Below are positions 5,771-6,036 of a stretch of 6,036 nucleotides of DNA, in pieces. The translations under genes were made by a program, and so were the position numbers. This DNA comes from Candidatus Hecatellales archaeon ex4484_218 (GTDB taxonomy: Archaea; Thermoproteota; Bathyarchaeia; Hecatellales; Hecatellaceae), in the NCBI GenBank assembly GCA_002254975.1, contig NJEB01000040.1:1-6036 (forward strand). Reading direction: 5' to 3'. The notes beneath the pieces were generated by a model, which saw only the letters and a list, made by a program, of their open reading frames with translations, had not been told where the DNA came from and did not search any database. Each line of letters starts with the position of its first letter. Positions within the stretch are counted from its first letter, which is position 1.

Positions 5771-6036
5771 TTGAGGAAAAGTGGAGTTTTAATAGCTTTA
5801 ATACTGATCTTTTCGGTTTTTACTTTAACCGTCCAAATTCAACCAGTAAAAGCTCAACAGGAAGGAGAAATTACTGCTAAACCTTTAAGATTCAGCCAAT
5901 TTGGCATTGTTGAAGTAAGAGTTAACGACCCAGACCTTGCTGTAGGTGTTCCAAGTGTAGAAGCTAACGGTAAACCTTTAACAATGAAAAGGTTAGGAAG
6001 TCTTTCCACAGAATTTGTAGGTTATATTAGGGTTTG
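5771..6036 (+). CDS. Secreted, possibly S-layer-like surface protein, partial (3' end beyond the window)
   Basis: An open frame of 88 codons starts at TTG (5771-5773) behind a good ribosome site and runs off the right edge. Residues 1-28 look like a Sec signal peptide: a basic start (RKSG), a hydrophobic core at about 5-21 and a probable cut after VKA (26-28), giving a mature protein starting QQEGE. The mature part has IVEVRVNDPDL (46-56), PSVEANGKPLTM (61-72) and VGYIRV (83-88). From memory, this layout, a strand with a DP pair, then a short NGK..L.M element and a Tyr-containing strand, is like the first repeat of S-layer proteins in Thaumarchaeota and Bathyarchaeia; I could not check this. 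It lacks a prepilin motif, so it is not a fourth pilin. It could be another large surface protein or adhesin. It is probably transcribed separately from the pilin-like gene, being separated by 213 bp. Confidence 0.75.
   Translation, partial: MRKSGVLIALILIFSVFTLTVQIQPVKAQQEGEITAKPLRFSQFGIVEVRVNDPDLAVGVPSVEANGKPLTMKRLGSLSTEFVGYIRV

Noticed and set aside
1..6036. CRISPR array, insertion sequence or integration site
   Set aside because: No regularly spaced direct repeats, transposase frame or terminal inverted repeats were seen.

Overview
The window looks archaeal, low in GC, and carries a type IV pilus (T4P) assembly locus. Signs of Archaea are class III (archaeal) prepilin signal peptides, a FlaI/TadA-like secretion ATPase paired with FlaJ/TadC-like membrane proteins, a KaiC/FlaH-like RecA-fold protein and TATA-box-like promoter elements. 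Seven of eight genes appear to start with TTG or GTG. The mix (split Tad-like platform, KaiC-like partner, S-layer-like secreted protein) would fit a Bathyarchaeia/Thermoproteota-type lineage, but taxonomy is inference.

Minus strand, read from about 4252 down to 1: secretion ATPase (2708-4252), first platform protein (1812-2705), second platform protein (968-1843), pilin-like protein (433-906) and a second pilin-like protein running off the left edge (1-446). The first three genes are tightly packed (2-bp gap, then an apparent 32-bp overlap) and must be co-transcribed. The two pilin-like genes overlap by 14 bp and have their own TATA box at 937-943.

Plus strand, diverging from a 149-bp intergenic region: a KaiC/FlaH-like protein with a destroyed Walker A motif (4402-5061), a third pilin-like protein (5120-5557), an AT-rich spacer with a perfect-stem hairpin (5558-5770), and the first 88 codons of a secreted, probably S-layer-like protein (5771 to the right edge).

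Working model: the ATPase powers assembly through a two-subunit inner-membrane platform. The small pilin-like proteins are cleaved by a prepilin peptidase encoded elsewhere and built into a filament or pseudopilus. The KaiC-like protein may act as a non-catalytic, ArlH-like partner of the motor. No archaellin, ArlX-type stator or prepilin peptidase gene is visible, so a Tad-like pilus or adhesion/secretion filament is more likely than an archaellum.
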